A DNA stretch of 38,989 nt from Pelargonium tetragonum (GCA_036897445.1 JAYMTL010000166.1:1-38989), one strand, 5' to 3'; positions 11,080-23,800 are shown, counted from the stretch's first letter. A program made the numbers and translations. The notes: generated by a model not told the origin, from the sequence alone.

Positions 11080-11570
11080 CATGACATAAAGAAAGTTCCC
11101 TTAATTTAAAACCTTTAACTTGCGAAGGGAATCCTAATATCTTAACTTAATATCTAAAAATATCTAAAATAAATAAGAGAGCCGATTCCTTTAATTACCC
11201 GGAACTATACTATAGATTAAATCTTACCCGCTAGGAAAATAAACATAGAGAACTCTCAAGGGGATTTTCCCTTACTTACCATTGCATTAAATTAGCTTTC
11301 CACGGATAAGGACAGTAAAGCCAAATACAGATATGCCTGTTAAGTTAATTAAAATCATTATAAATTAACCTCCTTTGTTAAACAGGGAACAGATGAAATC
11401 CATAACTAATAAAATAGGCAACCTCCTTACTTTAAGCTAAACGGGACCCACTTTATAAGAAATTCCTGGCTAAAGAAAGACCCTAAAATTACCCTTTCAG
11501 TAAAAGACTTTACAGAAATCCTACAATAAACTAAAAGATTAAAAAGATTATATGAATACAAACATATTAA
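11080..11570 (+). repeat. A-rich segment related to the repeat's right flank
   Basis: The stretch is A+C-rich on the plus strand with few long T runs. CAGTAAAAGACTTT at 11499-11512 is identical to a word at 2350-2363, downstream of copy A. The flanks also agree loosely (TTAGATATTAC against TAAAATTACC before it, GAAA after it). TACAGAAATCCT just beyond recurs near 29871, inside the second bracketed segment. I infer a decayed piece of the right-hand part of the same large element. Confidence 0.38.
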
Positions 11571-11929
11571 AGCAAAGAGCCCTTAAGTTTATAGAAATTC
11601 TTGCCATTTATTACCGGATACCTTTAAGTGTGTACATTTTAAGCTTTTGGAGCCTTTCCAGAATAGAATTCTAGGTAAGCATCCCGAGTCAACAAAAAAA
11701 TATAGGTAGAATTCTAAATTCTTTGTACACCACCATTGGCCTTGTGCTAAAACAGGAATGACTTCTCTTCTCCAAAGTTGTCTTAGGAGCTTTCTATTAA
11801 ATAAATTGGGGCTTCTTCTTTGCTCTATTACCCTGTAGCTTTGAAATGGAAATATATCTTACTCTAGAAAAGAAACTTTTTTTTTCTTTAAAGAATTGTA
11901 TTCATTCCTTAGTTAGTAATAGGTATCTA
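11571..11929. other. Gene-free background
   Basis: Nothing recognised. A T run of nine occurs near 11878. Confidence 0.6.
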
Positions 11930-11970
11930 GGTAGGTTTAGAGTTATAAGTTGTATTCTTGGATAATATAG

Positions 11971-12226
11971 ATTGTTAAGAGTTAAGGTACCTTTTTTACA
12001 TTAGACATAACTTCATTCCTCTAGTGCTATGTAGCTTATCGTTTAAATAAAGAGGTAAGCTTGCTTAGAAAAAAAGAGATACATGAGTAAACTTAGTTTA
12101 CGAGGTAATGTAATTAATAGTATAAGAATAGTTAAACCCGGACACATTATGACCTGAAATACTGACATCAACAGAAATTTCTTTAGCTTCAATTTATTCT
12201 CTAAACCCTTTATTATCATTATCCGG
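11971..12226 (+). repeat. Dispersed repeat, copy D
   Basis: The blocks are ATTGTTAAGAGTTAAGG, CATTCCTCTAGTGCTATGTA, GCTTATCGTTTAAATAAAGA, a spacer, then CGAGGTAATGTAATTAATAG (12101-12120). The match to copy A is 22 nt exact. It lacks the AGCGTAGCGAAGGG tag: only CGAGG stands there. It goes on beyond the core through CTTTAGCTTCAATTTATTCT to ATTATCCGG, matching copy A's right flank. With the minus-strand copy at 13690-13916 it encloses an A+C-rich segment. Confidence 0.75.
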
Positions 12227-13689
12227 TAACTCATTGGGATTCCCAGTATTTAAGAAATTCCTTAATGAATGTTGAGTCCTTACATAGTTAATATTTTATT
12301 CAGTCCTAAAGCATAATAGGAAAGGAAGAAATTCTAAGTTAAGTAAAAGTCTTTCCAACAAGTAGAAACGAATAAGGATAGGATACCAAAGTACACTATA
12401 GTTTAAGTTACTTACCTCTTATTCTTATATTATATAGGATCTGTTATTTGCCAGCGCCTCTGAGCAACACCTCCTTATCTTCCTTATCCAAGAACAAGTA
12501 AACTTGCCAAGAAACTTCCTTTCAATGCCTGCGTTCAATTAACAAGAATACATACAAATAGCTAAAAATTCCTATTACTTATTTATCAGGAACCTCACAG
12601 AATCACTTATCCTAATCCATTAATTCCTTAGGCTCGGTTTACCCAAAACATTCTCTTAAACCTCTTTACTAGATCTGAATACTAATACTAATTTAGGACT
12701 CTCTGCTTTACAAACCTAGGAATTTCTCATTACCTTTTTAAACAATTAACGAAGTCTTTAGGAATCTCACAAGAATATTAACTCAACTTCCTTTTAGGCT
12801 CGCCAACTGGTTAGGTATATTCTCAAGAATACCAATCCATTTCCAATTATCAATCCCTTCTCTGTTAATAAGCAGCTGCAAATACTGGAAATGTCTAAAC
12901 TGGTACTAAGTAACTCATTTAATTTAAGGAAATTCTTTGCTTCCCTTCTCCTTTAGCAACATCATCCCATTAGAATAGAACGAAGCCAAGAACTAAGTGC
13001 TACAAGAAAGAAGACATTCCATGATTAAGACTTAGGATTAACTCCTGCCAGCTATAGACAGTCATAGACCGGTTTCCAAGGTTAGAACAACAAGTGAGGA
13101 TTTCTAAATTCTAAGGAAAGAATTAGTACAACCAAAACCTGCATGGACTAGTTAGGAACTCAATAAGGAATCTACTTTACCAAGAAGACAATTATCGGAA
13201 TAAAGCTCTCTAAGGTAAGGAAAACTTAGGACTGCTATCCTCAACCATCCCTTACTAAAGTGCTAAATGAGAGAAGGGAATCCTAAGGAAATTCCAGCCA
13301 ATAGGAAAATCCCTCTTGCACCCTCAAATGGTAGCTTTTATGCATGAAAATTCACCGAGATAAAAGCATCTCAACCTAGGAAATAGGTACACAATCAGTT
13401 TTCATCGGAAAGCCTAGATTCTTTACGGGTGTCTAAAGGAAGAAACCCAATTCCTCTCAAAGAGAGAAATCTCCATTCCTCGGTAGTTCCTAAGCTAATT
13501 CCCAAGCTGACAACTTGCTAACGAAGGGCAATTACTAAACCTTCAGCAAGTAGAGTACTCTCAGAGGTCGGGTGCGAATACGAAGTAACATGAAAACAGC
13601 AATTCCTGTAGTTCTAATTCCCTGTTGTTTTGATTCACTTGGGCGTGCAGCCCTACAAACACTTTAGTTTTAATTGTTAGTTAAGTTTA
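12227..13689. other. A+C-rich segment between inverted repeat copies
   Basis: About 1.46 kb with a texture unlike the background: few T runs and many CTCAA, CCTAGG and GGAATCTC words. It lies between copy D (plus) and copy E (minus), whose right ends face inward. It contains an internal diverged duplication (12588-12660 and 12760-12830, entered separately). No open frame over 60 codons with a recognisable product was seen. It may be the body of a composite element flanked by inverted copies, or simply the diverged right-hand parts of two elements meeting head to head. Confidence 0.45.
12588..12830 (+). repeat. Diverged internal duplication
   Basis: AGGAACCTCACAGAAT...CCTTAGGCTCG...TTCTC at 12588-12660 resembles AGGAATCTCACAAGAAT...CCTTTTAGGCTCG...TTCTC at 12760-12830. 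The order of the blocks is kept and spacings differ by a few bases. The period is about 170 bp. Possible further decayed units lie near 12953 (CTTTAGCAACATC) and 13151 (TTAGGAACTCAA), which would suggest an old tandem array. Confidence 0.42.
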
Positions 13690-13916
13690 CGCAATGGAAT
13701 ATAATGAGTCGAAGCTAAAGTCATTTGTATTTTTTTAATCTGCTTTTGCTGTTGTTGGCGATCTTCTAGTGTAAGGTGGTCTATACTGAGTAGTATTATG
13801 CGTTACCCTCCCTTCGCGACGCAGCTGTTGGGAAGAATAACTTATCTATATACTACAAGGCTTACCCTTCTTTTAACGATAAGAACAGAGAACAATAAGA
13901 GGACTTTACCCTTAAG
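13690..13916 (-). repeat. Dispersed repeat, copy E
   Basis: Read on the minus strand it has CTTAAGGGTAAAGTCCTCTT, TGTTCTTATCGTTAAAAG, AAGGGTAAGCCTTGTAGTAT, a spacer, then GCTGCGTCGCGAAGGGAGGG (the GC tag, about 13808-13827), TAACGCATAATACTACT and AGTATAGACCACCTTACAC. The last part is identical over 21 nt to copy A. Beyond it, CTTTAGCTTCGACTCATTAT matches the right flanks of copies A and D. This is the copy with the best-preserved tag and tail together. It faces copy D. Confidence 0.78.
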
Positions 13917-13960
13917 TAGGAACTCTTTAGTACAATTAAGATAAGGTTCAGGGTAATGCA

Positions 13961-16900
13961 CTCTTAGTAATAGAAAACGCAGGAGGAGGGATCTTTTATT
14001 ATGGGGGGGTTAAATAAGAGCCTTTTTAGGGTTGTTAGAACCGCGAGAGTTTACAATTCCTAAAGTGAAGAATTTGAGTAAATAAAAGTTAGTTTGTCTA
14101 ACAACTAGGAGTCCCTTTTCTCGGTTTAGAAAGGTAATTAAGAAAAACTGTGGATATCCTTCTCAGTATTATTAAGTAAGGCCGCTTCCATACTCTAGTT
14201 CTAGTTACAGGCAGCTGGGAAAGGTCAGCTAAAGTGATGAGGTAAGTAAATGAAAGCTTTAAAAGTTTAGTTTGTTAAAGATGGTCATAAGTTTATATGC
14301 TTAGATAGGACCCAGTAAATCCAGGAAGTAGGAATTCTAATATAATGAAAGGAAGAGTAGAGGATAGCTGATCAAAAAGATAGGCTTGCCGTAATTTCAA
14401 ACAGCTATAAAAGTGAAGGTTCTTGGTTTTTTGTGATTTTTAAAGGGAATAGGTAAAGCAGGGAGGGTAAGATTTCTATTCTATACAATATAAAGAATAA
14501 AGAAGGAATTTCGTCTAGCTCTTTTTCTCTCATTCAGAAGCCCGAAAGCAATTCGAAACCCTCTTAATAATAAGGGTATCCCTAACAAGAAGAGGCTCCC
14601 TTAGGAAGTAAAGTGCCTTCTTATCCTGTGTTAGCTATATAAAAAATGCTAATCTTTGAGACGAGTACAGGCGCGCGCTTTGTTGAAGAAGTAGTTTCTT
14701 AAAGAATATAGAAAAACCTATGGCAAAGAAGCCCTATAAGGCGCAAACTTATGACTTATTTTAAGAGCCGGCCTTTTGGGGAAACTAGGATAGAGAAAAA
14801 AAGTCTAAATTTCACAGCGATAAATGGAGGATCCTGTTAATATTTACCTACTACATGGGTTTTGGGTGTACCTTTCTTGGCTGGACTCAGAAAAAATCTA
14901 AATACATTTCCATAGTTAAGAAAGAGTAAATTAGAGTGAAATAAATAACTAGGCAAAAATACGCACTCGAAGCGAACTGTTATTTTCGTTCGGCAGATTG
15001 TACACCTTTTTAGTGGGCCTGAAATCTTGGTTTGTTTCCTTGCTTTTCTATTTAGGAAATAAAACCTTTGTTTCTTGAATTCTTTGCTATTCGTAGAGTA
15101 GTATACCTTAAAACTTAAAAAGGGTCCCTTGTTAAGAGAACCCATCAAGATATCTAAAAGGCATTTCCTGTTATATGTTCCTAGTAGTACAAACTCAAAG
15201 GCGGAAATCCAGGAAACTTCTAACTTTTTACTTGATCAAAGCTTCCTTTTCATAAGTATTAGTTATAACTTAAAGCTAGTATATTTCTCTCCTATGCGAT
15301 ACCCCCTCTAAGTTAGCATCCAGACTCTTTGCTTGGAACGTTAGAATCTGCCTTGTTTATTTTCTTTTAGTTAAAACCTTAATAAATCTCTCCTTAATTT
15401 AGACCACAAGATTAAAAAAAGAAAGAGGCCTCTCTCGGCATTTCATAAAAGTAAACACTTTGGAGCAGGATTCTAGTAAGTGCTATAGGATAGTGCCTAG
15501 GACTAATATTAAAGGTAATTATACATGAGTGTTGGGTATTCATTCTGGTGTTAGACAAGTTTATAGCTTGTTAACAGGATTTTTTTCTTTGTTTAATGCT
15601 TTAAAATTAGAAATTGATAGAGAAGCTTCATTTAGTCCGGGTAAGGGAAGTGGTTAGTTGTTAATTTTCTTAATTATCATAGAAGTACTTGAGTTGCCTA
15701 ATGAGCTTAACTCCACTGGGTTGGGATCCCTTATTATATTTGTTATAGGGCCCTTTACTCTTTTTGCTAAAGTTGGTGGACATTGCATATATCCTAGCGA
15801 GTCTAAGTAGTTGAGTATGTCTTTTCTGTATATTCAAGTTTTTACATTATAAGTCTCTATTCAGATAAAAAGGCCTTTTATTTTATGAATCCAAAGGCTT
15901 TGAGTCTGCGAAACTCTTAGTAGATCAGTTAAATAGAAACTAAAAGTATACTTGGTTTTCTATGTAAATGCTTCCTGGGCAGAGATTTAGATGATAGCAT
16001 ATAAAGGGGGTTAAAAATAGTATAAACAGAGCTTGCTTATACAATTACACAAAGTTATTAGGGACCATTAGCTTACCGATAAATCCGACCGAAAGCCTTT
16101 TTACATTTATGTTCCCTTAAAAAAGAATAGGGGCAAATCTTAGGAGACTTTATGACATATTAGGATCCTAAAAGGAGATCCTAGTAACACATTATTACAT
16201 ATTACATTCGCAGTTAGCTTCTTCAATCTCAAAGAAAGGGTCCCTCTGGGAACTCCTCTTGCTGCGATATAGGTATTAAGTATTCTTTTGTACCGAGGCA
16301 TAAAATTGGCAGGCTTTTTCGAGACAGTTGGGAATGGAAAATCCAGAGGACACTTAGAAATTTGTTGATAGGATAGCCTGTATTCAGCAGTAAAACAAAC
16401 TTCTTTAGAAAGAGAAGCTACAATTAAAAGAAAGAGCTCCCTTCCTTCTTAAGTCATTCCTATAAAGTAAAGAGTCCTACAACTACCCAAAAATTTAGTA
16501 AAATCACAAGTTCTATCGGCAGCTGTAAAAGGGTCGAATATCCCCCCGACATTCCTACAGAATTTTAGACGTTAAATTCCCCGCTCAGTTCTGTCGAGTA
16601 AAACCTTAAAGCCTCTCAGTTAAGACTTCTTTCTTATGAGTCTTTCTTAGCTATATAACTTCCCTCTTCATGATACCTTGTTCATATGCCTACTACCTAA
16701 CATCTTGGCTGTCAATCCCTGTAGCTTTCAATATTTGTAATATCTTTTTTTAACTAAGAAATTCCAGAATAAGAGGGCCTCTTTTATACATTATAAGTAA
16801 AAGGGTTTCTAAAAGACTAAGGATAATGAATCCATATAGAACAATGCCCAAGTTCTTATCTAGACGTGCTTAAAACACCTTTCCAATTGGACCCTTGTTA

Positions 16901-18170
16901 TCGAGATTAAGTTAAGAAGGCATGCGCACTAGGGTACTCTTTAGACTTTTAAAGGCAGAATATGCTTATCAAACAGTAAGAGTTTCTACCTAATATTGTG
17001 GAATTGCCGTGTAGAACTTATATCGTATGTGCCCCCTTCTTTTGAAGTAAAGAGAGTCTTAAGGAACAAATTAGAATTTAGAATACGGTTCCTAGGTAAC
17101 TTATATTAATTTATTAACAAAGTCTTGGGCGAGAGGCTGATTCAAGAGTTCGACTAACGAGATAGGCCTAGTATAGGGTTTTACAAGAGGGAAAAGATTC
17201 TTAAAGGTAATTGACTATGACTTTTCCTAAAGTTTTTTTGTGTATAGATTTTTAGCGGATACCCGTAAAGATAGTTTTTTTGTTTGCCTGCATGTTCCTA
17301 ACAAAATAAGGGGTTCTGGTTAACAACGAAGTCTAGGAATCTAAGATCTTTAGAAGTTAGTGATACAAGCAAAAGTAGAATACTATGAGCGTGTATGTAA
17401 AACTTTGGATAACTAAGAAACTTTGACTTTTCAAATTCTTAATCTCAGTAACCTCGTTAAAGAGCCCCTTATTAGCTTTTTTATACTTGAGTTAAATACT
17501 AAGAACTTTTGTTAATCTTATAGGAAGTGCGAAGCTCCTGATAATGAGTTTAAAAGGGCTAGCCGAAGCAAAATCCAGCGGGGGGGGTCTCTAAGTCAGT
17601 AGATAGCGAGGCTTCTAAGAGTCCTTTAATGCTTCTGTTAACCAATATATATATAAATATAATACTAACAAAATTTGACACTGTTATTTTTTCCTAAATT
17701 TCCTAGTTAGAAAAGAAACTCTTTAATAGATTTTTAGACCGTGGTCTTTGCTTTTCCAAGTACTGGCAATAAAAATGAATTTTAGTAGTAGTGTCCTGAA
17801 AGAGACTAGCTTACCGGAGGACTTGTTAAAACTTTACGGCAAAAATTCCTCTTGAGTAGTACATATAAAAAAGAATAAAGGAATCTCGAACTTCCTATCC
17901 TAAACTTTTTACATTAAGTTTTTAGATTTGCTCTAACTAGGAGCTTGAACCCGTGTATCCGCTTTATTCCACCTGTACTGTAAATAAGGACGGAGTCTTA
18001 ATTTAGGTAAAAAATTATCAACGCTTTTTTTAGGTTTTAGTAAGGGCTTGGGAGAGAGCTTAGAACCCCTAAATTTAGAGATAGCCTAAAATCTTCTATT
18101 AAATGAGTATTGAGCTGTAAATTTCTTGTGCATGAATTCCTATAATTCCACTATAACTTACTATGAACAC
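13961..18170. other. Gene-free background, 4.2 kb
   Basis: I see no gene. It includes the longest open frame of the window (14837-15148, minus, 103 codons), which has no recognisable domain and is within chance expectation. G runs of 7 (14003-14009) and 8 (17580-17587) occur. A weak T-arm-like word is present on the minus strand near 17941. Confidence 0.65.
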
Positions 18171-18215
18171 GGTTTGAACCTATGACCGAGGTCTCTATTA
18201 GGTTCTTTTTATTAC
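18171..18215 (-). pseudogene. tRNA-like relict (T arm)
   Basis: On the minus strand, AGAGACCTCGGTCATAGGTT followed by CAAACC looks like the end of an anticodon arm joined to a T arm. The word GTCATAGGTTC is shared with the trnW relict at 1151-1158 and its upstream bases. The 3' strand of the T stem does not pair and no acceptor stem is seen. It could be a second, more decayed trnW or another tRNA fragment. Confidence 0.25.
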
Positions 18216-20039
18216 CCTAGAAATTGAGATTAACAAGTAAAAAAAATCTTTATTTCAAGTATTTTTAATGCCCTTTTATTCTCCTGCACTAAGAAAATTC
18301 ACAGTTGCAAGAGAATTCGTTCTAAAATAAGGGTCTCCCCGGTTATTACCAGCTGAGTTACTCTATAAAAAAGGCGGGATTTTTTTATAGAATCCAATAG
18401 TCAAGATCTTTTTATAAAAGAGTACTTAACAAGGTTGAAGAATAAGCACCAAAAACTTCTTGGAGATCTTTTTAGTCGAGGAGTCCAGTATTCAAGTTTG
18501 TATTTTATTCTTAATCAGACTCTTAAATTGTAACCCCTTTAAAAGGAATCGGGACCCTTTTTAGTGTCAGGTTAGAGCACAAGCAAGGTTTTTTACTCCC
18601 CTTTATATTGCAGAGTTCAGCTCCAGTAAAAGGTATAAGTAACAGAATTACTAAACTAAGAGAAAGTTCTACCCTATGAAGTCTAAGTCTCATTTTTATT
18701 TAAGTCGAGGGGGCTTTTTCAGCGCCTTACCTGACCTCCCCTTACAGCCTTAACGAAATTCCTTATACATTCTAGAGAGATAAAAGCTATAGGAATCCCT
18801 AGAGACCCCTCTGAAATCCGCTGGTAAAAGAGCTCCTTCTAAAATCGAAGTATTAGGCGTATAATCTTTGCCATAGGTTTTAAAGGAGATTTTGGCTCAG
18901 AGGCTTGTTTTATTAGCTCCCGTTTTGTATATAGAAGTGCTTGCCGAAAAAAGTAGTCGAGCCTTATATGCAAAAACAATAAAAATACAACTAACTTCGT
19001 TACCTCTTGAGGCTATGAATCAGGTACAAAATCCAGTTCCGGAATCCAGGTCAGGAACCCCGGTGAAAGCTCCTTCTTAATGTAGAATTTAAAAATCTCT
19101 TTTCTTAGTCTTGATTCTTCTTGACTTATATGAACCACAACCTAGCGGTTGCCTGCACTTGTATATATATGTCCTTGTTAGATCCCTACTTTCTAGTACA
19201 GGATACCTTACGATGCCTGCCTTACACTTCTTCAAGGTTAGACTTGACTTAGCTTCCCCACGAAACGAAAACCCGAGAAAGTGACCTGTTAAGAAAATTT
19301 CTGATCTGTGTTTTTATTACTCACGCAGACTAGAAAAGGGCTACCGTTAATGAACCCCCTTTTTAGCTAGCCTACTAGAAATTCCGCCAAAAGTGTATCT
19401 TGAGTAAGCTTTTTTTTGTGCTGTATAATCAATTTTCTTTTTCTAAATCCCTTTCTATTAACAAAACCCGGTTTATTGAATTTCCATATAAGGCTGGCAT
19501 ACTTTTTCAAAAACAAGAATTTGTTAGCTAAAAAGTGTTTATGAACTTTTGCTTCTATGTAAAATGGAAAAACTCAAAAGAAAAAACACCCCACACAAGG
19601 TAACCCTTAGGTTATGAAGTTTTGTCGCTATATGAAATGGAAAATGCCTGGAAAAACAGGGATAAAAAAGAGTGCTCTAAGAAGGGGAAACCCAAAAATT
19701 TCTTGTGCAAAAAACCTGTACCAAATTTCGAAGTAGGATATCGAGTCATCGACATAAATTACATAGGTTCGAAGAGCCCTACCCCTAAAAATGAAACCTG
19801 TATACTTAGCGCTTGTAGTCCTCCACACGGCTGTCATTTTGTAAGTATCTTTTAAGATCTAAATCTAAGGATATTGTTCTACCCACCGGAGTCTTTTTTA
19901 TTTATATTAAGCTTCACCAGGATATCCTAACGATTATAACATTAGTAAAAGTACCCCTCGGATTCATATATATATAAAGTAACCTTTTAACAACTAAAAT
20001 CTTCCCATTTGCTCTATCCCTTTTTCTTTAATGGAAGCC
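18216..20039. other. Gene-free background
   Basis: Open frames of 60-77 codons (18892-19080 and 19622-19855) have alternative starts, no domain and no ribosome-binding context. I take them as chance. A T-arm-like word, ATAGGTTCGAA near 19764, has no supporting arms. Confidence 0.6.
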
Positions 20040-20076
20040 CCCTGATATAAGAAGATCCCTTTGTATTCTTGTTTTC

Positions 20077-20090
20077 TAGTGCCTAGCAAT
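20077..20090 (+). repeat. Short word shared with 36137-36150
   Basis: TAGTGCCTAGCAAT occurs at both places, preceded in each by CTTGTTTT at nearly the same distance. This is probably a decayed direct repeat. The pair is too short to define an element. Confidence 0.4.
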
Positions 20091-20248
20091 GCTAAAAATT
20101 TATCTGAAACTGCTTTCTCTTTACTTCATATTTATTTCCAAGATAAGTAAGCTACAAAAGCAATAAAAAGAAGAAGTTAGGTTTAGATATGAAAGCAAAA
20201 AAAGAGCAGAGAGCAAGTTAAGTCATAAGAAGAAGCAGGGTATTGTAA

Positions 20249-20390
20249 AGTCTCTAGACATATTAAGCATTAACCTCCCTACGTTATATTACAGTCGGTA
20301 AGAGGGACTTATTCCAACCCCTATAAGGCTAAATCCTCTCCGTGTCAGTAACTACAGAGAACAAGAGGTTTTATCCTTAACAACTAGTAC
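20249..20390 (-). repeat. Dispersed repeat, copy H core
   Basis: On the minus strand it reads AGTACTAGTTGTTAAGG, AAACCTCTTGTTCTCTGTAG, a region with GAGAGGATTTAGCCTTATAG, then TCCCTCTTACCGACTG, CGTAGGGAGGTTAATGCTTA and ATATGTCTAGAGAC. The order matches copies A and E. CTTACCGAC is shared with copy A, and the TTGTTAAGG left block with copy C. The GC tag is reduced to CGTAGGGAGG. Confidence 0.65.
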
Positions 20391-20830
20391 TATTACTTTC
20401 ATTATAAGACTAACCCCCTACTAACTACTCAAAAGAATACTCTATTCTAAATTCTAAAACATAACTATAAGGTAGATAATTACTTACTATAGATAGAAAG
20501 ACTCTAACTTATTATAGGCAACAAGAATAAAATAACTTCTATTATCAATAGAGGTTAGAAGGCAAGGAGTATAGCTCTTATACAAGTAAGGCTAATAAGA
20601 CTATAAAGTATAATAAGTAAGTACTAGCTGCAATAAGACAATTAGTATCAGCTACAAGAGGATGCCCCCGACAAAGGCCCATAACAGGTATAATAGCAGC
20701 GGTATCCTGACTAACAAGGGGATCTAGAAAAGGCAGATCTCCTAAGAATAAGAAACAAGTTATGGGTAAGAGTATAGCTACAGGTAAAAGAGTAAGCTTA
20801 GTCATATACAGGAAAGCGCTTTTCACCGAT
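20391..20830 (-). repeat. Left flank of copy H
   Basis: T-rich on the minus strand, like the island at 1690-4420. It includes a segment shared with 10097-10122 (see copy J). A GTG-started open frame of 82 codons lies at 20578-20826 (minus); its product would be hydrophobic, with possible membrane segments near residues 9-30 and 62-82. The frame is not conserved in copy J, so I do not call a gene. Confidence 0.42.
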
Positions 20831-23800
20831 CAATTGACAGGTTTTTCACGGAACTACCTTGGATTTCTTAGTCTTTTTAGAAGTTTTGGGATCAGAACCT
20901 ACGTAGCTAGTGTATTCTGTATCTTTAGAGTTGCTGTCTAATAATGTATAGTAATTGGGGGCTAAAAAAATTCTTTATGGGTTTTTGCAAGCAAGTTTGT
21001 TAGGTTTCTTTGGTATCTTTTATTAGTTTTACAGTAGAAGGGCGCCCTTTTAACTTCTTTAACTATACGCCCGCTGTCTATTCTTTACAAACAAAAGCAC
21101 TATTAAAGGGGATTTTGACTAGGCTTTTCTGTTCATTTTAGAGTGCTTATATAAAATCGTGGAATACCCAAGAATTTCGAAGACTTTTAATGAAAAATGA
21201 GTACTAAAACTTTAATTAGGCTGACCCCCATATAAGATAAGAACGCAATCAGTCTTAAGAAAAGCGGATCTCTATAAGGAACCCCTCAATTGTAGTGAAT
21301 TTGCCAAGTATAGTACTGTTATCCTAGCAAAGCTCTGTTTGTGTAAAAAGTCAACTCGTTTTCATCGGATACTGACCCTTTAAGGATAATGGTATCAAAG
21401 AATTTACCTTTCGTTGAGTCTAGTATCTCAGGCTAGTAATATAATTATTTTGAGCAGGGGGGCTTTCTTCATAATCATGAGTTCAACATAATCAAAATAT
21501 GGGGGACCTTTACTTACATACAAGTAAATACATAAGGATTCGCGCAGATATAACCTTTAAGTTTTGAAGTTTTAGTTTATTACGGAATTTACCGCTAGCT
21601 AGCTTCCGGTTTAAGCGAGATATATTGCACTTCCTGTAACTTTTTCTTTTTGTTCAGCAATTAAGGGATTCCTTATTAAAGGAGCGTTTCACAAAAAAGT
21701 AAGACCAATAAGAATTTTTATGGATCTAGTAAGTTTAAAGGAAGGGTTGGTCCCTGTTTTGTTACCACGCTCTATTATCTAGAATTATAAAAAGTAAAAC
21801 ACTCTTGATTAATAGAATTTTATCCCACTTTTGAGTTACTTAGGTAGATCTTATTAAAAAGTGATTCATAAAGCAGTAAAATATGCTGTTCTTATATGCT
21901 ACAAGTTCTCTGGATTTTACTCAATAAAGTATTCCCTGCACTTGGGTTCTCCTGCTTTCTTCATCTGGAGCTTAAAATCTCGGTAGTATTTAACAAGACA
22001 CACGTTAACCCTTTCTTTATACTTCAATGGACTTCCTTGGTACTTCGTGACTTAAGCATGAATAGATATTTTAAAACTCTGAAATTAAAAGGATCTCTAA
22101 ACGAAACACTAAAACTTGGTTTAAAAAAGGCTACTTGACTTCCTTACTTATTTATTATTTAACTCAGTATTTCAGTTTAATATTAAAGGTAAAGGAGAAA
22201 AAAGAGCCCCATTATAGAGTCTGCTATCCCCTTAACTTCCTCTCCGCTAGCTTAATAAAGTTTTTAGACAAATATCTAAAGTACCTACATCGGTATCTTT
22301 GTTAGACGTATTTAGTCCTTTTTATTAAGGCGAGCTCTTCCTTTGGTTTCACTTTTTAAGGGAATCCTGGTTACTCTTGCAGCAGTCCTCTGTATTATTT
22401 TGAAAGGTTGGGCATTTGAAATGCGGTATAATATAACCAGCGCGAAAAACCTACGATGCGCAAAGAAACAAGGGCTCTCTTGCAAAAGCATAGGTAAAAA
22501 CCCAATCTTTAATACCAAAAAAAGACCTTGTTACAGACAATTTCTTTATCTAAATTAAGGAGGATAAGAAGTCCTTTATGTGTGGGATAGTAATTGAAGA
22601 TAAATATCTGGAAAAGAAAAAGGAAAACTTCTGTACTGTAAAGAGGACTTTTGACCTATTACAGTAAGCTTTCTTACTAAGTAATCTACCCGCGTAAAAT
22701 AAAATAGGAATGGGCTTGAGCAAAAAGCATCAAGAGTCCTGCTAGGATAAACTATATTATTATAAAATCGGGAAAGGAATAAAAAAAGACCTAACCAATA
22801 GCAACAAAAGAAAGACTTGAGTATTTACATTTACTATGTATATGAAAAACTCTATTTTCAATGCAAATCTGCTTTCTTTTTATACTCGTGCATTTTAATC
22901 TATACTTTTTTTCTTTGAAGAGAGAGTGGGGTTCCTACTCTTAAAATCCTTTGGTTTACGCCCTTTTGTTCCTCCGAGACACTGAGTACAAATGGCGCCA
23001 CTTGTCCCGAAGTCCTTAATTACAAGAGTTAGAGATTCAATATTAGATTAGATCTTACTGGGTCTCCTTTTTTATCATTATCTTAGACTAGGACTAGAGG
23101 TCGGGAGTTACGCTCTTCTTTCCCTGAAAAAATCTCCTTAGAAATGCGTGGGATTGGTAGCTATATTAGCTCGCGGAAAAGAGTCTTTTTTCAGTAAGAA
23201 ATTGCCCTGTTATTATACGGATTTCTCATAAATAAAGTAGTTTTAGACACATCCTTTAAGAGTTTTCGCAAGCTCCTACTTTCGTTCTCGAGAATTATAC
23301 AAATTCAAGTAAGAAACGCGGGCATCCTGGTTAGTTTTTCTTTTTAGGGTTTTGGAATGTAAAGGTGTCACTTCAATAAAACCCGATTTTATACGGAATT
23401 CTTTAGTTTAAACCAAGAATTTCTATAGTATAGTCTAAGAAGAAATTAGTCAACTTGTTTGACTCGAAAAGAAATGGAGAGTTAGTCGCATTTCGAGCCA
23501 AATCCCTTTTTAGTTTAATATTACAGGGACTGCTCTGCTCAGACTAAAGTCTATTTAATTTATAGGGCAGTAAAATTTCTTAGATATCAGATAATTAGTC
23601 CTAGTTGCTTTACTAGGAGGGCCTTTAGACAACACATAAAAAAATTCCTCGCAGAAGTTTCAAGTAATTTCATAGGTTTTAACCAACTGCTTAATCATCT
23701 ATAAGATATTCCAGTTTTGCTAAAAAAATTCGGTAACTAAACCTTTCTAATTTAAGGTCGTAGAAAGCCTCTCTTTATACTAGCATACCTTGAAAAGTTT

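Noticed and set aside
14837-15148. Longest open frame, 103 codons, minus strand.
   Set aside because: No domain or motif recognised, low-complexity basic and aromatic composition, no neighbours, and length within chance for this composition.
17938-17980. Minus-strand CACGGGTTCAAGCTCC looks like a T arm.
   Set aside because: The 3' strand does not pair with the 5' strand and no other tRNA arm is in place.
18892-19080. 62-codon frame with a more protein-like composition.
   Set aside because: Starts at TTG, has no domain, and sits in sequence with the same texture as the background.
19740-19790. ATAGGTTCGAAG resembles a T loop.
   Set aside because: No T stem, anticodon arm or acceptor stem can be formed around it.
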